A DNA stretch of 56,004 nucleotides from an uncultured Dorea sp. Lineage in GTDB: Bacteria > Bacillota > Clostridia > Lachnospirales > Lachnospiraceae. The position numbers and the translations under genes were made by a program. The notes beneath the pieces are model-generated. The model did not search any database. It was given only the letters and a program-made list of their open reading frames with translations, and was not told where the DNA came from. Below are positions 33,621 through 41,934 of the stretch, one piece after another; positions within the stretch are counted from its first letter, which is position 1; every line of letters begins with the position of its first letter. The DNA is taken from NCBI GenBank assembly GCA_934295165.1, contig CAKRAT010000005.1:1-56004 (forward strand), in the 5' to 3' direction.

Positions 33621-35680
33621 TGGATAAAGCATTGTTATATAAAATCCTTGCAAACAACACCGGGGCAGAGATTTCTGCCTCCGGGAACCCGATTACATTA
33701 TCTGGCACACTGGCAGACAATCCACTGAAAGACTGCAAGATATACGGGTGGAGCAAACAGGACGGCACCACCGGGGCGCAGCTCTTAGATCTGCGGGAGT
33801 CGGATATTCGACCGAATACGGGGTTAACAGCTACGCTTCAGGACGGTGCGCTGACGGTAAGTGGAACACCAGCGGCCGCATATGTGCAGATAATATCTAA
33901 GGAGATCCATCTGGAACCGGGAATATACTATGTATCCGGCGGCAAAAAAGAAAGTGGATATATTTATTCACAAGTGAATATAAAGCGATCGGACGGCACT
34001 TGGAATTACTTGTCGGGTGTTCCGATATATATAGACGGTACAGAGCAGGTTATAAATTATGTTATCCAGGCACTTAACACAGGAGCTGCCATCGAGAACT
34101 ATACGATATATCCTATGCTTAATGCTGGTAATACAGCTCTCCCGTGGGAACCTTACACTGGAGGACAGCCAAGTCCGAATCCAGAGTATCCACAGGATAT
34201 AGTAAGTGCTGGGATGAAATGGAGCACTGGAGCGCAGTTATACGATATGGATACTAGGCTGAATGTTGAAGGAACTGAATACGAAAAAAATGGAACATCT
34301 TATACAGTCAATATTGTGAAAGCGTCTGGAAATTTGCTTTTTGGAATTCCGTTTCAATTTTCAGAAAATGATGTGGATGCAACCGTGAGTGTATCTGGGT
34401 TTTCGAATTTAACAATGGTTGGTGGTAGAATTGATTTGTTAGATTCAAAAAACAATGTTGTTGGTACATTAAATGCTGATAGAACGGAGAAGAAACTTAG
34501 TGCCAAATGCTCACAAATAAGATTTAACTGGTCAAACGGTGGCAAATTCATAGTATCAGACTTGATGCTGAATTTTGGAAACACCGCTCTACCTTACGAA
34601 CCGTATACTGGCGGTGTGCCAAAACTCTACGGTGACAAGATTAATGTTACGGTACATGGTAAGAACCTGTTCGATCTGGAATACGCCACTAAACGGAGAA
34701 ACTGGACATTAGAAAGCAACGGATATTACTATATTCCGTATTATGTCGGAAAGGGAAATGCTGTATCTGTGACATATGGAACAGATATACCAGAAGGCTT
34801 AGGGGCATACATATGCATAAACAAATATGCGGGGAAAACAGATAGTGCGTACACATGGTTGTATCACAGTACGATTTCTAAGCTTATTATTAACAGGGTT
34901 TCGTTCGTATCGGTAAGCGATTATATTTATCTTAACGCAACAGGAACATATCTGGATGTTATAAAGAAATATATGGCGGATTTACAGATTGAAGTAAGTA
35001 CGTCCCCAACATCCTACGAACCCTATCACAAACCACAATCCCTCTCCATCCAAACCCCAAACGGTCTTCTGGGAATTCCAGTAACAACCGGCGGGAATTA
35101 TACCGATGCCAATGGTCAGCAGTGGATAGCGGATTGTATCGACCTGAAGCGCGGGAAGTATGTGCAGAATATAACTACATTGGAACTTGACGGCGATGAA
35201 AAATTCCGATATGAAAGTGGTTCGGATACACAGAATATATTAGATGGTCTGTATACAGTAGGATTCGCCCGAAATGGTACAATTAACAAAACTGTAATAT
35301 CAAATGCATTTACACGAACGACCAATAATTGGACTTCGCAGATTAAATATGTCAATGAGAAAAAAGTTAGTGTATTTACACTTACGAATGCAAATTGGAT
35401 ATTTTTTGTACTTGATGCCACTACATTTCCAACAAAAGAAGACTTTGCAACGTTCCTAAAGACAAAGAAAGAATCAGGAAACCCAGTTGTATTGTATTAT
35501 AATCTTGGCGAGCCGATCGAACGTGACTTAACATCGGAAGAAATCCAAGCTTACCAGAATCTCGCAACCTATGCCGGAATAACCATCGTGGAGAACGATG
35601 CGAAGTGCTACATGGAAGTATCTGTCGGTGGCGGAGATGCGTTAAGAGCCAAGAAGCTGGCGTTGCTCTTAGGAGATTAA
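33617..35680 (+). CDS. Tail fibre/receptor-binding protein
   Basis: 687 residues. The sequence is a series of beta-rich modules in which a unit of the form NTALPxEPYTGG recurs (about residues 180 and 340), with a variant YEPYHKPQSLSIQTPNG later. Such repeats are typical of phage fibre or tip proteins that touch the host surface. ATG 33617 overlaps the preceding stop. It ends the tail operon. Confidence 0.75.
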   Translation: MMDKALLYKILANNTGAEISASGNPITLSGTLADNPLKDCKIYGWSKQDGTTGAQLLDLRESDIRPNTGLTATLQDGALTVSGTPAAAYVQIISKEIHLEPGIYYVSGGKKESGYIYSQVNIKRSDGTWNYLSGVPIYIDGTEQVINYVIQALNTGAAIENYTIYPMLNAGNTALPWEPYTGGQPSPNPEYPQDIVSAGMKWSTGAQLYDMDTRLNVEGTEYEKNGTSYTVNIVKASGNLLFGIPFQFSENDVDATVSVSGFSNLTMVGGRIDLLDSKNNVVGTLNADRTEKKLSAKCSQIRFNWSNGGKFIVSDLMLNFGNTALPYEPYTGGVPKLYGDKINVTVHGKNLFDLEYATKRRNWTLESNGYYYIPYYVGKGNAVSVTYGTDIPEGLGAYICINKYAGKTDSAYTWLYHSTISKLIINRVSFVSVSDYIYLNATGTYLDVIKKYMADLQIEVSTSPTSYEPYHKPQSLSIQTPNGLLGIPVTTGGNYTDANGQQWIADCIDLKRGKYVQNITTLELDGDEKFRYESGSDTQNILDGLYTVGFARNGTINKTVISNAFTRTTNNWTSQIKYVNEKKVSVFTLTNANWIFFVLDATTFPTKEDFATFLKTKKESGNPVVLYYNLGEPIERDLTSEEIQAYQNLATYAGITIVENDAKCYMEVSVGGGDALRAKKLALLLGD

Positions 35681-35682
35681 TC

Positions 35683-35711
35683 TTGGCAGAGTTCTCCTTC
35701 TGATGTATAAT
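35683..35711 (+). promoter_or_regulatory. Promoter of the cargo gene
   Basis: TTGGCA (35683-35688) and TATAAT (35706-35711) with a 17-bp spacer, directly after the tail operon. Confidence 0.8.
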
Positions 35712-35736
35712 TGCAGTGAGAGGAGAAAAAAGAACT

Positions 35737-36327
35737 ATGATATTAAACGAAGACTGTAATAACATAATAAAACTAATAAAAATAAAGTCTGTGGATTTGA
35801 GTCAAAAGCTAGAAAAAGATACGGATAATGCTAGATTAATCGTTGAAGTTGGGGTTATTAAGAATATTTGTGAAGATATTGAGTTTTTAAACAATTTACA
35901 ACCGAAATATAGAAAAGAGAAGTATTTTGATTTAATTCTAAGAAACTGTGTTGAACAACTGATTATTTTTTGTTTTTTGGAAAGAAAAAGCGAAAATACA
36001 CTTGACTTTTTCGAAGATTATTTAGGAATGAATATAGATAATGATTCAGCTTCAACCGATGAATTTGAGATATTGAAAAATTTTGGTGGAAAAAGAACTG
36101 TTAGATATAAAAATCGTTTTTACGAAATGGCGAAAAAATTTGAAGATATAGAAGAGGAGATATCGATATATAAACTTTACGGAATGCTTGCAGATGATTG
36201 CCATAATAGTTATTATCACGATATAACGAAAGAAATGACAGATGATGAAGACTATGACGAAAAAATGGTTTCCACAGTAATATTAGTTTTATTGACAAAA
36301 TTATATGAAGAACTTGAGAGAGGTTAA
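35737..36327 (+). CDS. Cargo (moron) protein, DUF5677-like
   Basis: 196 residues from ATG 35737. All-helical, with LILRNCVEQLIIFCFLERKS and DDCHNSYYHDITK, a pattern reminiscent of DUF5677 proteins. Lower GC than the flanking phage genes, its own consensus promoter and its own terminator mark it as a self-contained cargo gene at the tail/lysis junction, a usual place for lysogenic-conversion or anti-phage genes. Function unknown. GTG 35716 would start closer to the promoter but lacks a ribosome site. Confidence 0.75.
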   Translation: MILNEDCNNIIKLIKIKSVDLSQKLEKDTDNARLIVEVGVIKNICEDIEFLNNLQPKYRKEKYFDLILRNCVEQLIIFCFLERKSENTLDFFEDYLGMNIDNDSASTDEFEILKNFGGKRTVRYKNRFYEMAKKFEDIEEEISIYKLYGMLADDCHNSYYHDITKEMTDDEDYDEKMVSTVILVLLTKLYEELERG

Positions 36328-36339
36328 CGCCTCTCTTTT
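36317..36339 (+). terminator. Terminator of the cargo gene
   Basis: AGAGAGG (36317-36323) pairs with CCTCTCT (36330-36336), followed by TTT. The stem overlaps the last codons of the gene. Confidence 0.85.
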
Positions 36340-36360
36340 CTTATGCAAAGAGGTGAATAC

Positions 36361-36400
36361 ATGGAAATCAGAGCAAGACCGTAAGGTCTTATTTTTATGC
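36361..36400 (+). other. Seven-codon leader ORF with hairpin before the lysis genes
   Basis: ATG at 36361, after AAAGAGGTGAATAC, opens a seven-codon ORF (MEIRARP). Its last codons lie in a hairpin AAGACC-GTAA-GGTCTT followed by ATTTTTAT. It could be an attenuator or a terminator controlling lysis-gene expression. Confidence 0.55.
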
Positions 36401-36424
36401 AGAAAATTAAGAAAGGACGCATAT

Positions 36425-36697
36425 ATGGAGACGATTATTTCAGCCTGCATTTCAGCAGGTGTGACACTTATTGTATGTATGATCAACAGCTCTCATCAGC
36501 GTGAACAGGCAAGAGCAGAGCAGGAACAAACACGCAATCTGATGGAATATAAGCTGGATGAACTTACTAAAAGAGTTGATAAGCATAACAATGTGATAGA
36601 ACGTACATATGATGTGGAGCGAAACATAGAGCTGATAGAAGAAAAAGTCAAGGTAGCAAATCATAGAATTGAAGATTTGGAAAGGAAGGTAGATTGA
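36425..36697 (+). CDS. XhlA-like phage lysis accessory protein
   Basis: 90 residues from ATG 36425 (after AAGAAAGGAC). One N-terminal hydrophobic segment (METIISACISAGVTLIVCMI) and a long coiled coil ending in HRIEDLERKVD, as in hemolysin XhlA-type proteins, which act with the holin. It overlaps nothing and is followed 1 bp later by the holin. Confidence 0.82.
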   Translation: METIISACISAGVTLIVCMINSSHQREQARAEQEQTRNLMEYKLDELTKRVDKHNNVIERTYDVERNIELIEEKVKVANHRIEDLERKVD

Positions 36698-36698
36698 T

Positions 36699-36905
36699 AT
36701 GAAAGATTGGAAAAACTGGGCAAAATGCGCCGGTATCAGAGCACTTAAGACAGTAGCACAGACTGCAGTAGCAACGATCGGAACAGCAACAGCACTTGGA
36801 CAGGTGGATGCGAAGCTTGTAATTTCAGCATCGATTCTGTCAGGGATCCTGTCACTACTAACCAGTATCGGCGGCTTACCGGAATGCAACACAGAGGGCG
36901 AATAA
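36699..36905 (+). CDS. Holin
   Basis: 68 residues with two hydrophobic segments (LKTVAQTAVATIGTATALGQ, LVISASILSGILSLLTSIGG) and a short charged N-terminus, as in small phage holins. It opens the membrane so that the amidase can reach the cell wall. Position between XhlA-like gene and endolysin is standard. Confidence 0.85.
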   Translation: MKDWKNWAKCAGIRALKTVAQTAVATIGTATALGQVDAKLVISASILSGILSLLTSIGGLPECNTEGE

Positions 36906-36964
36906 TCGCCCTCTTACATAATATATAGCATATATGTGCGACGTCGCACAGGAAGGAGATCAGT

Positions 36965-37771
36965 ATGAATATCATCGAAACAAATCTTAAATTCAAAAAC
37001 AGCATGACAAACAGATCTGCAACAAAAAGGATTATCCTGCATCATGCAGAAGCATCTGAATGCTCAGCTGAAGACATCCATCGTTGGCACTTAAACAATG
37101 GCTGGGCGGGTGCCGGATATCACTTTCTGGTAAGAAAAGATGGATCTGTTTACAGACTCCGGCCGGAAAACAAAGTAGGAGCTCACGCTCAGGGAGCCAA
37201 CTCTAACAGTATCGGAATCTGCTTCGAGGGGGCATATATGACAGAAACCATGCCACAGGCACAGATCAATGCCGGAAAGGAATTAGTAGCGTACTTGAAA
37301 AATAAATACGGTATCAGCAAGGTACAGGCGCATAGGGACGTATGCTCAACCAGTTGTCCAGGAAAGAACTTCCCGTTCAATCAGATCGCAGGAGCAGCTG
37401 CAGCAAGTGTACCAGTTAATTCCACCACAGCAACAAGTTCTGCAGCAAAACCGGCAACACCTTCCGGAAACGACTGGGTACGCAGACTGCAGAAAGAATG
37501 CAATGCTCAGGGGTTTTCCAAGCAGGTTGTTGATGGCATTCCAGGGAAGAATACTATTGCCGGTTGCCCGACCTGCAGAAGAGGAGTAAGAGGAAATATC
37601 ACAAGACTGATCCAGGAGAGATTGAATGGTCTCGGGTACAACTGTGGTTCTATTGATGGTATCTTCGGATCCGGAACAGAGAATGCGGTGAAAACATTGC
37701 AGAAAGTGTATGAACGTACAATTGATGGCATTGTTGGACAGGATACATGGAGAATCTTACTGGGGATGTAA
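36965..37771 (+). CDS. Endolysin: amidase with peptidoglycan-binding domain
   Basis: 268 residues. The N-terminal N-acetylmuramoyl-L-alanine amidase (Amidase_2) at about 15-140 has its zinc ligands in RIILHHAEAS, HRDV and CPGKN. A proline/alanine/serine linker follows, then a peptidoglycan-binding domain at about 205-268 (LIQERLNGLGYNCGSIDGIF). It cuts the cell wall at the end of infection. AAGGAG precedes the ATG. A separate open segment just after the stop resembles a lost SH3-like tail. Confidence 0.94.
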   Translation: MNIIETNLKFKNSMTNRSATKRIILHHAEASECSAEDIHRWHLNNGWAGAGYHFLVRKDGSVYRLRPENKVGAHAQGANSNSIGICFEGAYMTETMPQAQINAGKELVAYLKNKYGISKVQAHRDVCSTSCPGKNFPFNQIAGAAAASVPVNSTTATSSAAKPATPSGNDWVRRLQKECNAQGFSKQVVDGIPGKNTIAGCPTCRRGVRGNITRLIQERLNGLGYNCGSIDGIFGSGTENAVKTLQKVYERTIDGIVGQDTWRILLGM

Positions 37772-37853
37772 GATAATCGGCAACGATATCTGGAGGCAGA
37801 TCCCATCAGGATGGATTGCGGCAAGATATGGTGGAAAAGTGTATGTAGGGTAA
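37770..37853 (+). pseudogene. Out-of-frame remnant resembling an endolysin SH3-type tail
   Basis: In the +1 frame right after the endolysin stop, 27 open codons read KIIGNDIWRQIPSGWIAARY and end GGKVYVG-stop at 37853. WRQIPSGWIAARY resembles the end of a bacterial SH3 domain. The endolysin may once have been longer. Confidence 0.5.
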
Positions 37854-37861
37854 CCAAAATT

Positions 37862-37910
37862 GTCTTGTACTAACTAGCTAACTCCAAAACCGGTCACAAG
37901 CGAAAGGTCG
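37862..37910. other. attR, right prophage junction (core 37882-37888)
   Basis: The phage arm GTCTTGTACTAACTA (37862-37876) is the inverted match of 307-321. The core CTCCAAA equals 290-296, and host sequence begins immediately after it. Confidence 0.85.
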
Positions 37911-38149
37911 ATTCCTTCCTTCTCAAAATAATTCTTTTCTATTGCAACATACATCGGTGCATAAAAGATAGAATGAGCGACTTCATTCAGTGTGACGGGA
38001 GTCAGCTTCGTCCTTTTATCACTGGTAGATTTTGAAGTTTTTGAAGTTTTGCCTGCCGCAGATTCCGGTTTATCGGCGGATGTGCATGCAAAAAGTGAAG
38101 TGACGGATAGTGTAAAAAGTAGAAGAAGAGCGGTGATACACTTTTTCAT
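37874..38149 (-). pseudogene. Substrate-binding lipoprotein, N-terminal fragment
   Basis: 91 residues. A signal peptide with lipobox (MKKCITALLLLFTLSVTSLF then AC, lipid-modified cysteine) is followed by the start of the first binding lobe (VTLNEVAHSIFYAPMYVAIE). The last codons before TAG are phage-derived. In the uninterrupted gene, VTGFG continues with ADKTMTAV, now at the left end of the prophage. The likely original role is uptake of a sulfonate, nitrate or thiamine-precursor-type substrate. Confidence 0.9.
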
Positions 38150-38307
38150 AAGATCCTCCGGGAAAATATATTCTATGCTTTATAGTATATTCGGATGTGA
38201 AAGATCAGTGACAGGGAGGCGGATTGATTACAAAATTTCTTGTTTTATTTTAAATGAATTAATGGTAAAATATTGAAGTATTAACAAAAACGAGAGGAAA
38301 AAAGAGT

Positions 38308-39705
38308 ATGAAACAAAAAAATAGCTTTAGCGGGCAGATTGGATTTGTATTTGCAGCTGCCGGAAGCGCAGTTGGTGTGGGAAATCTCTGGCGTTTTCCA
38401 TATCTGGCGGCAAAAGATGGAGGCGGATTGTTCCTGCTTATCTATCTTGTGCTGGTGCTGACGGTCGGATTTGTGTTATTGACTACGGATATTGCGATTG
38501 GCCGTAAGACAGGTAAAAGTGCAATCTATGCCTATGAATCGATGCAGAAAAAATGGAAATTTCTTGGAGTGATCACATTCCTGGTCCCGGTGTTGATCAT
38601 GACTTATTACGCTGTTATCGGCGGATGGATATTAAAATACATTGTTATTTATCTTACAAGTTCGGGGAAGCAGGCAGTAGCAGATGACTGCTTTACCGCA
38701 TTCATTTCTTCAACGTCGTCAGTGTGGTATGGAGTAATCTTTATGTTACTGACCGCATTGATCGTATATAACGGTGTAGAAAAGGGAATCGAACGGGTTT
38801 CAAAATTTATCATGCCGGTTCTGTTGATTATGGTAATTGGAATCGCAATTTTCTCACTTACATTGAAGACTACGCTGGATGATGGAACGGTACGTACCGG
38901 ATTGCAGGGGCTTAAGGTGTATATGAAACCGGATCTGACAGGAATTACGGTTGGCCGCTTCCTTCAGATCACACTTGACGCAATGAGCCAGTTGTTCTTT
39001 TCACTGAGTGTATCAATGGGAATCATGATTACATATGGCTCATATGTTAAGAAAGATGTAGATTTGAATAAAGCAGTATCACAGATTGAGATTATGGATA
39101 CCGGAGTTGCATTCCTTGCCGGTGTTATGATCATCCCGGCAGTATTCGTATTCTCCGGCCTGGACGGAATGTCAGCAGGACCGGGACTGATGTTTGTATC
39201 ATTGCCAAAGGTATTCTACAGTATGGGAACGGTCGGACGCGTGATTGGAATTCTGTTCTTTGTACTGGCAGGATTTGCTGCATTGACATCCTGCATCTCA
39301 GTCCTGGAATCCATCACTGCAAACTGTATGGAATTATTCCACACGGAGCGAAAGAAGACGACTAGAGTGTTATCAGTGATCTATCTGATCGCGACAGCAG
39401 TGATCGCACTTGGATACAGTGTCTTCTATGTAGAAGTTGCACTTCCAAACGGAAGTACAGGACAGCTTCTGGATATCATGGACTATATCAGTAACAGCTT
39501 TATGATGCCGTTTATCTCGTTGTTATCAGCTATCCTGATCGGCTGGGTGATGAAGCCGTCATGGATCGCAGAGGAAATGGAACTGAATGGCGAGAAATTC
39601 AAGCGTAAAAAACTGTATAATGTGATGATCCGTTACATTATGCCAGTCATTATGGTGATTCTGTTCCTGCAGTCGACCGGTGTGTTGAATCTGATTATGA
39701 AATAA
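38308..39705 (+). CDS. Sodium-dependent (NSS-family) amino-acid/solute symporter
   Basis: 465 residues. Sodium:neurotransmitter symporter family, starting with the signature GSAVGVGNLWRFPYLAAKDG in membrane segment 1. About eleven membrane segments follow. The length is normal for bacterial members, which carry amino acids or related compounds with sodium. Single gene with its own terminator. Substrate cannot be told from sequence. Confidence 0.95.
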   Translation: MKQKNSFSGQIGFVFAAAGSAVGVGNLWRFPYLAAKDGGGLFLLIYLVLVLTVGFVLLTTDIAIGRKTGKSAIYAYESMQKKWKFLGVITFLVPVLIMTYYAVIGGWILKYIVIYLTSSGKQAVADDCFTAFISSTSSVWYGVIFMLLTALIVYNGVEKGIERVSKFIMPVLLIMVIGIAIFSLTLKTTLDDGTVRTGLQGLKVYMKPDLTGITVGRFLQITLDAMSQLFFSLSVSMGIMITYGSYVKKDVDLNKAVSQIEIMDTGVAFLAGVMIIPAVFVFSGLDGMSAGPGLMFVSLPKVFYSMGTVGRVIGILFFVLAGFAALTSCISVLESITANCMELFHTERKKTTRVLSVIYLIATAVIALGYSVFYVEVALPNGSTGQLLDIMDYISNSFMMPFISLLSAILIGWVMKPSWIAEEMELNGEKFKRKKLYNVMIRYIMPVIMVILFLQSTGVLNLIMK

Positions 39706-39728
39706 GAATATTAGAAATCGCAGTTTGA

Positions 39729-39759
39729 AAGGGAGTCGGGGAAGTCTGGCTCCTTTTTG
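39729..39759 (+). terminator. Terminator after the NSS transporter
   Basis: AAAGGGAGTC pairs imperfectly with GGCTCCTTT across a short loop, followed by TTTTT. Confidence 0.7.
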
Positions 39760-39786
39760 TAATCTGAGTATGTGAAAAAGTCAATG

Positions 39787-39816
39787 TTCTCCCCCCTCGA
39801 ATTCGAGGGGGGAGAA
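39787..39816. repeat. Perfect 30-bp GC-rich palindrome
   Basis: Arms of 15 bp, TTCTCCCCCCTCGAA and its exact complement, meet with no loop (centre GAATTC). No T-run follows. It lies between the NSS transporter and the next gene and is not explained by either. Confidence 0.9.
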
Positions 39817-39926
39817 AGCAGGCAGGAACAAATGCATTTACAATGTCATCCAAAAAAAGGAAATCTGGTTCCGCCAGAATTAACTAAAAATAAAAAGTAA
39901 AAATATAACCAAAAGGAGAATGGAAT

Positions 39927-40343
39927 ATGAGTACAAAAGCAGAACATGCAGCAGAATTACACAAGAGAGGATGCAACTGTGCGCAGGCAGTAGCCTGTAC
40001 ATTCTGTAAAGAATTCGGAATCAGCGAGGACGATATGTTCCGTATCGCAGAAGGTTTTGGTCTTGGTATGGGTGTGATGGAGATGTGCGGTGCATTGTCT
40101 GGAATGGCAATGATTATCGGCCTTGATAACAGCCAGGGAAGTACAGAAGAAGGATCAAAAACGAAAGGCGACACCTATAAAAAGATTCGAAGCAAAGTAG
40201 AAAAATTCAAAGAAAAAAATGGTTCCTGCATCTGCCGGGAGTTAAAAGGGGTGGAGACAGGAAAAGTTCTCTGCAGTTGTCCACAGTGTATCGCAGATGC
40301 CGTAGCTCTGACAGAAGAATATCTGGCAGAGCAGGGAAAATAA
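39927..40343 (+). CDS. C_GCAxxG_C_C family protein
   Basis: 138 residues. The family is named for its cysteine/glycine pattern. Here HKRGCNCAQAVACTFCKEFG is at about residues 12-31, a CGALSG motif in the middle, and CICRELKG and CPQC later. Members are thought to be redox or metal-cluster proteins, function unknown. AAGGAG precedes the ATG. Confidence 0.9.
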   Translation: MSTKAEHAAELHKRGCNCAQAVACTFCKEFGISEDDMFRIAEGFGLGMGVMEMCGALSGMAMIIGLDNSQGSTEEGSKTKGDTYKKIRSKVEKFKEKNGSCICRELKGVETGKVLCSCPQCIADAVALTEEYLAEQGK

Positions 40344-40359
40344 AGTCTGGAGAAAAGAA

Positions 40360-40722
40360 ATGCGTTTAAAAAATATATTAATTGTTGTAAAAGATATCGA
40401 GCGTTCCAGAAAATTCTATCATGACCTGTTCGGACTGAATACAATTCTTGACAATGACGGCAATGTGATATTAACGGAAGGTCTGGTACTTCAGGATGAA
40501 AAGATATGGAAAGAAGTTCTGAATAAGGATATTATTCCGGAAAATCATGCCAGTGAGTTGTATTTCGAAGAACCGGATATCGAAGCATTTGCCAGAAAGC
40601 TTGAAAAGTTGTATCCTGATATCAGATATGTCAACCGGCTGATGACACACAGCTGGGGGCAGAAGGTGGTACGATTCTATGATCCGGATGGAAATCTGAT
40701 CGAAGTAGGAACACCGATGTAA
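40360..40722 (+). CDS. VOC/glyoxalase-like protein
   Basis: 120 residues. Two beta-alpha-beta-beta-beta units of the VOC fold: RLKNILIVVKDIERSRKFYH at the N-terminus and RFYDPDGNLIEVGTP at the end. The final Glu is the usual metal ligand. Single-domain bleomycin-resistance/glyoxalase-type protein; substrate unknown. Confidence 0.9.
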   Translation: MRLKNILIVVKDIERSRKFYHDLFGLNTILDNDGNVILTEGLVLQDEKIWKEVLNKDIIPENHASELYFEEPDIEAFARKLEKLYPDIRYVNRLMTHSWGQKVVRFYDPDGNLIEVGTPM

Positions 40723-40756
40723 AGAAAATCTTGAATGATAGCGGAGGATAAGAAAG

Positions 40757-41047
40757 ATGGGAGTTCAATCAATTGATGCAGAAGATGATCAGTTTGCATA
40801 TCGTTATGATACACAGTTACTGATCGAGAGAAGAGACGAAGATCTGGATGAAGATGATATCGCAGATTATATTACAGAGCATTTTGAAGGCAACAGCCTG
40901 ATCGCGGCTGGAGATGAAGATCTGGTGAAGATTCATTTCCATACGAATGAGCCGTGGAAGATATTAGAGTATTGCAATTCTGTTGGTGAAATCTTTGATA
41001 TCGTTGTGGAAGATATGATCCGTCAGGCGAATGGACAGCAGGGATAA
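40757..41047 (+). CDS. DAK2/YloV-type C-terminal domain protein
   Basis: 96 residues matching the C-terminal part of the DegV-associated kinase YloV/FakA (QFAYRYDTQLLIERRDE, IHFHTNEPWKILEYC). Standalone copies of this size occur in Lachnospiraceae and are often named kinase to dihydroxyacetone kinase. No kinase motif is present, so function is uncertain. Confidence 0.82.
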   Translation: MGVQSIDAEDDQFAYRYDTQLLIERRDEDLDEDDIADYITEHFEGNSLIAAGDEDLVKIHFHTNEPWKILEYCNSVGEIFDIVVEDMIRQANGQQG

Positions 41048-41091
41048 TAAAGAAAGCATTGAAAGAAGATTCAAAAATAAAAACCTATATA

Positions 41092-41150
41092 TCAAGATAT
41101 GCTTTTGGAGCATGAAAAATAATACAACACAAGTATTAGACATATCTTGA
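41092..41150. repeat. Inverted repeats in the leader of the cupin gene
   Basis: TCAAGATATG (41092-41101) matches the complement of CATATCTTGA (41141-41150). A second pair, ATCATAT/ATATGAT, lies 20 bp downstream. The stretch 41048-41212 has no gene; these repeats may be a regulator's binding sites. Confidence 0.65.
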
Positions 41151-41212
41151 ACGTGAATTTATCATATCAGTATATGATATGATTTTTACAAGAAATACAG
41201 GAGGTTTTTGTT

Positions 41213-41743
41213 AGGGCAAAAATAGTACAAGGATTCTACGCTGGATGGCCGAAGGCATGGGCAGTATTCAACCTTGCGAAAGAAGTATGGGAAGTTTCAG
41301 AAGGTGATCTTCCTTATGAAGATGAAGCAATGAGAGCGCATGCCAAATCCATGGTATTCCCAATCGGAGCACCAAACGACGGATTCGCACAGTACTTTGT
41401 AGGACAGAGCTATCTGGCACCGGTATCTACAAGCCAGGTTGGTGTGTTCAATGTAACATTCGAGCCGGCCTGCCGTAACAACTGGCATATCCACCACGCA
41501 AAGAATGGCGGAGGTCAGATCATCATCTGTGTTGCAGGACGTGGATACTATCAGGAAGAAGGAAAAGAAGCCATCGAGATGAAACCGGGCGATTGCATCA
41601 ACATTCCTGCTGAAGTAAAACACTGGCACGGTGCAGCACCGGACAGCTGGTTCTCGCACCTTGCAGTAGAAGTTCCGGGAGAAGAGACTTCAAACGAATG
41701 GTGCGAAGCAGTATCCGATGAAGAATACGGAAAATTGAAATAA
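41213..41743 (+). pseudogene. Carboxymuconolactone decarboxylase-cupin protein lacking its N-terminus
   Basis: The frame is open from 41183, but no start codon occurs until ATG 41330, and it reads FYAGWPKAWAVFNLAKEVWE before that, the conserved end of a carboxymuconolactone-decarboxylase domain. From 41330 on there is a complete cupin (WHIHHAKNGG, IEMKPGDCINIPAEVKHWHG) with the metal-binding histidines. AGGAGG at 41199-41204 is followed directly by mid-domain sequence. The first part of the gene, including the ATG, appears deleted, leaving promoter and ribosome site fused to the middle of the gene. A cupin-only protein from 41330 might still be made. Confidence 0.75.
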
Positions 41744-41934
41744 TCCTACCGAAGAATAAAAAATGTGATAAAATGGTTGCAGTCAGGAAACTGATTGCAG
41801 CTATTTTTTTGTATCGCCATGCGTTCGAAAGGAGCTGCCAGTGGCAGGTCATGCAGGTACAAAAGTATGCAAGAGAAGTTGCCGGCGGCCGATTCTGGGG
41901 ATTAACAGAGACAGAATATGAAAGGACAAGAATC

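Noticed and set aside
33405..35680. Diversity-generating retroelement acting on the tail fibre
   Set aside because: No reverse transcriptase or template/variable repeat pair was found.
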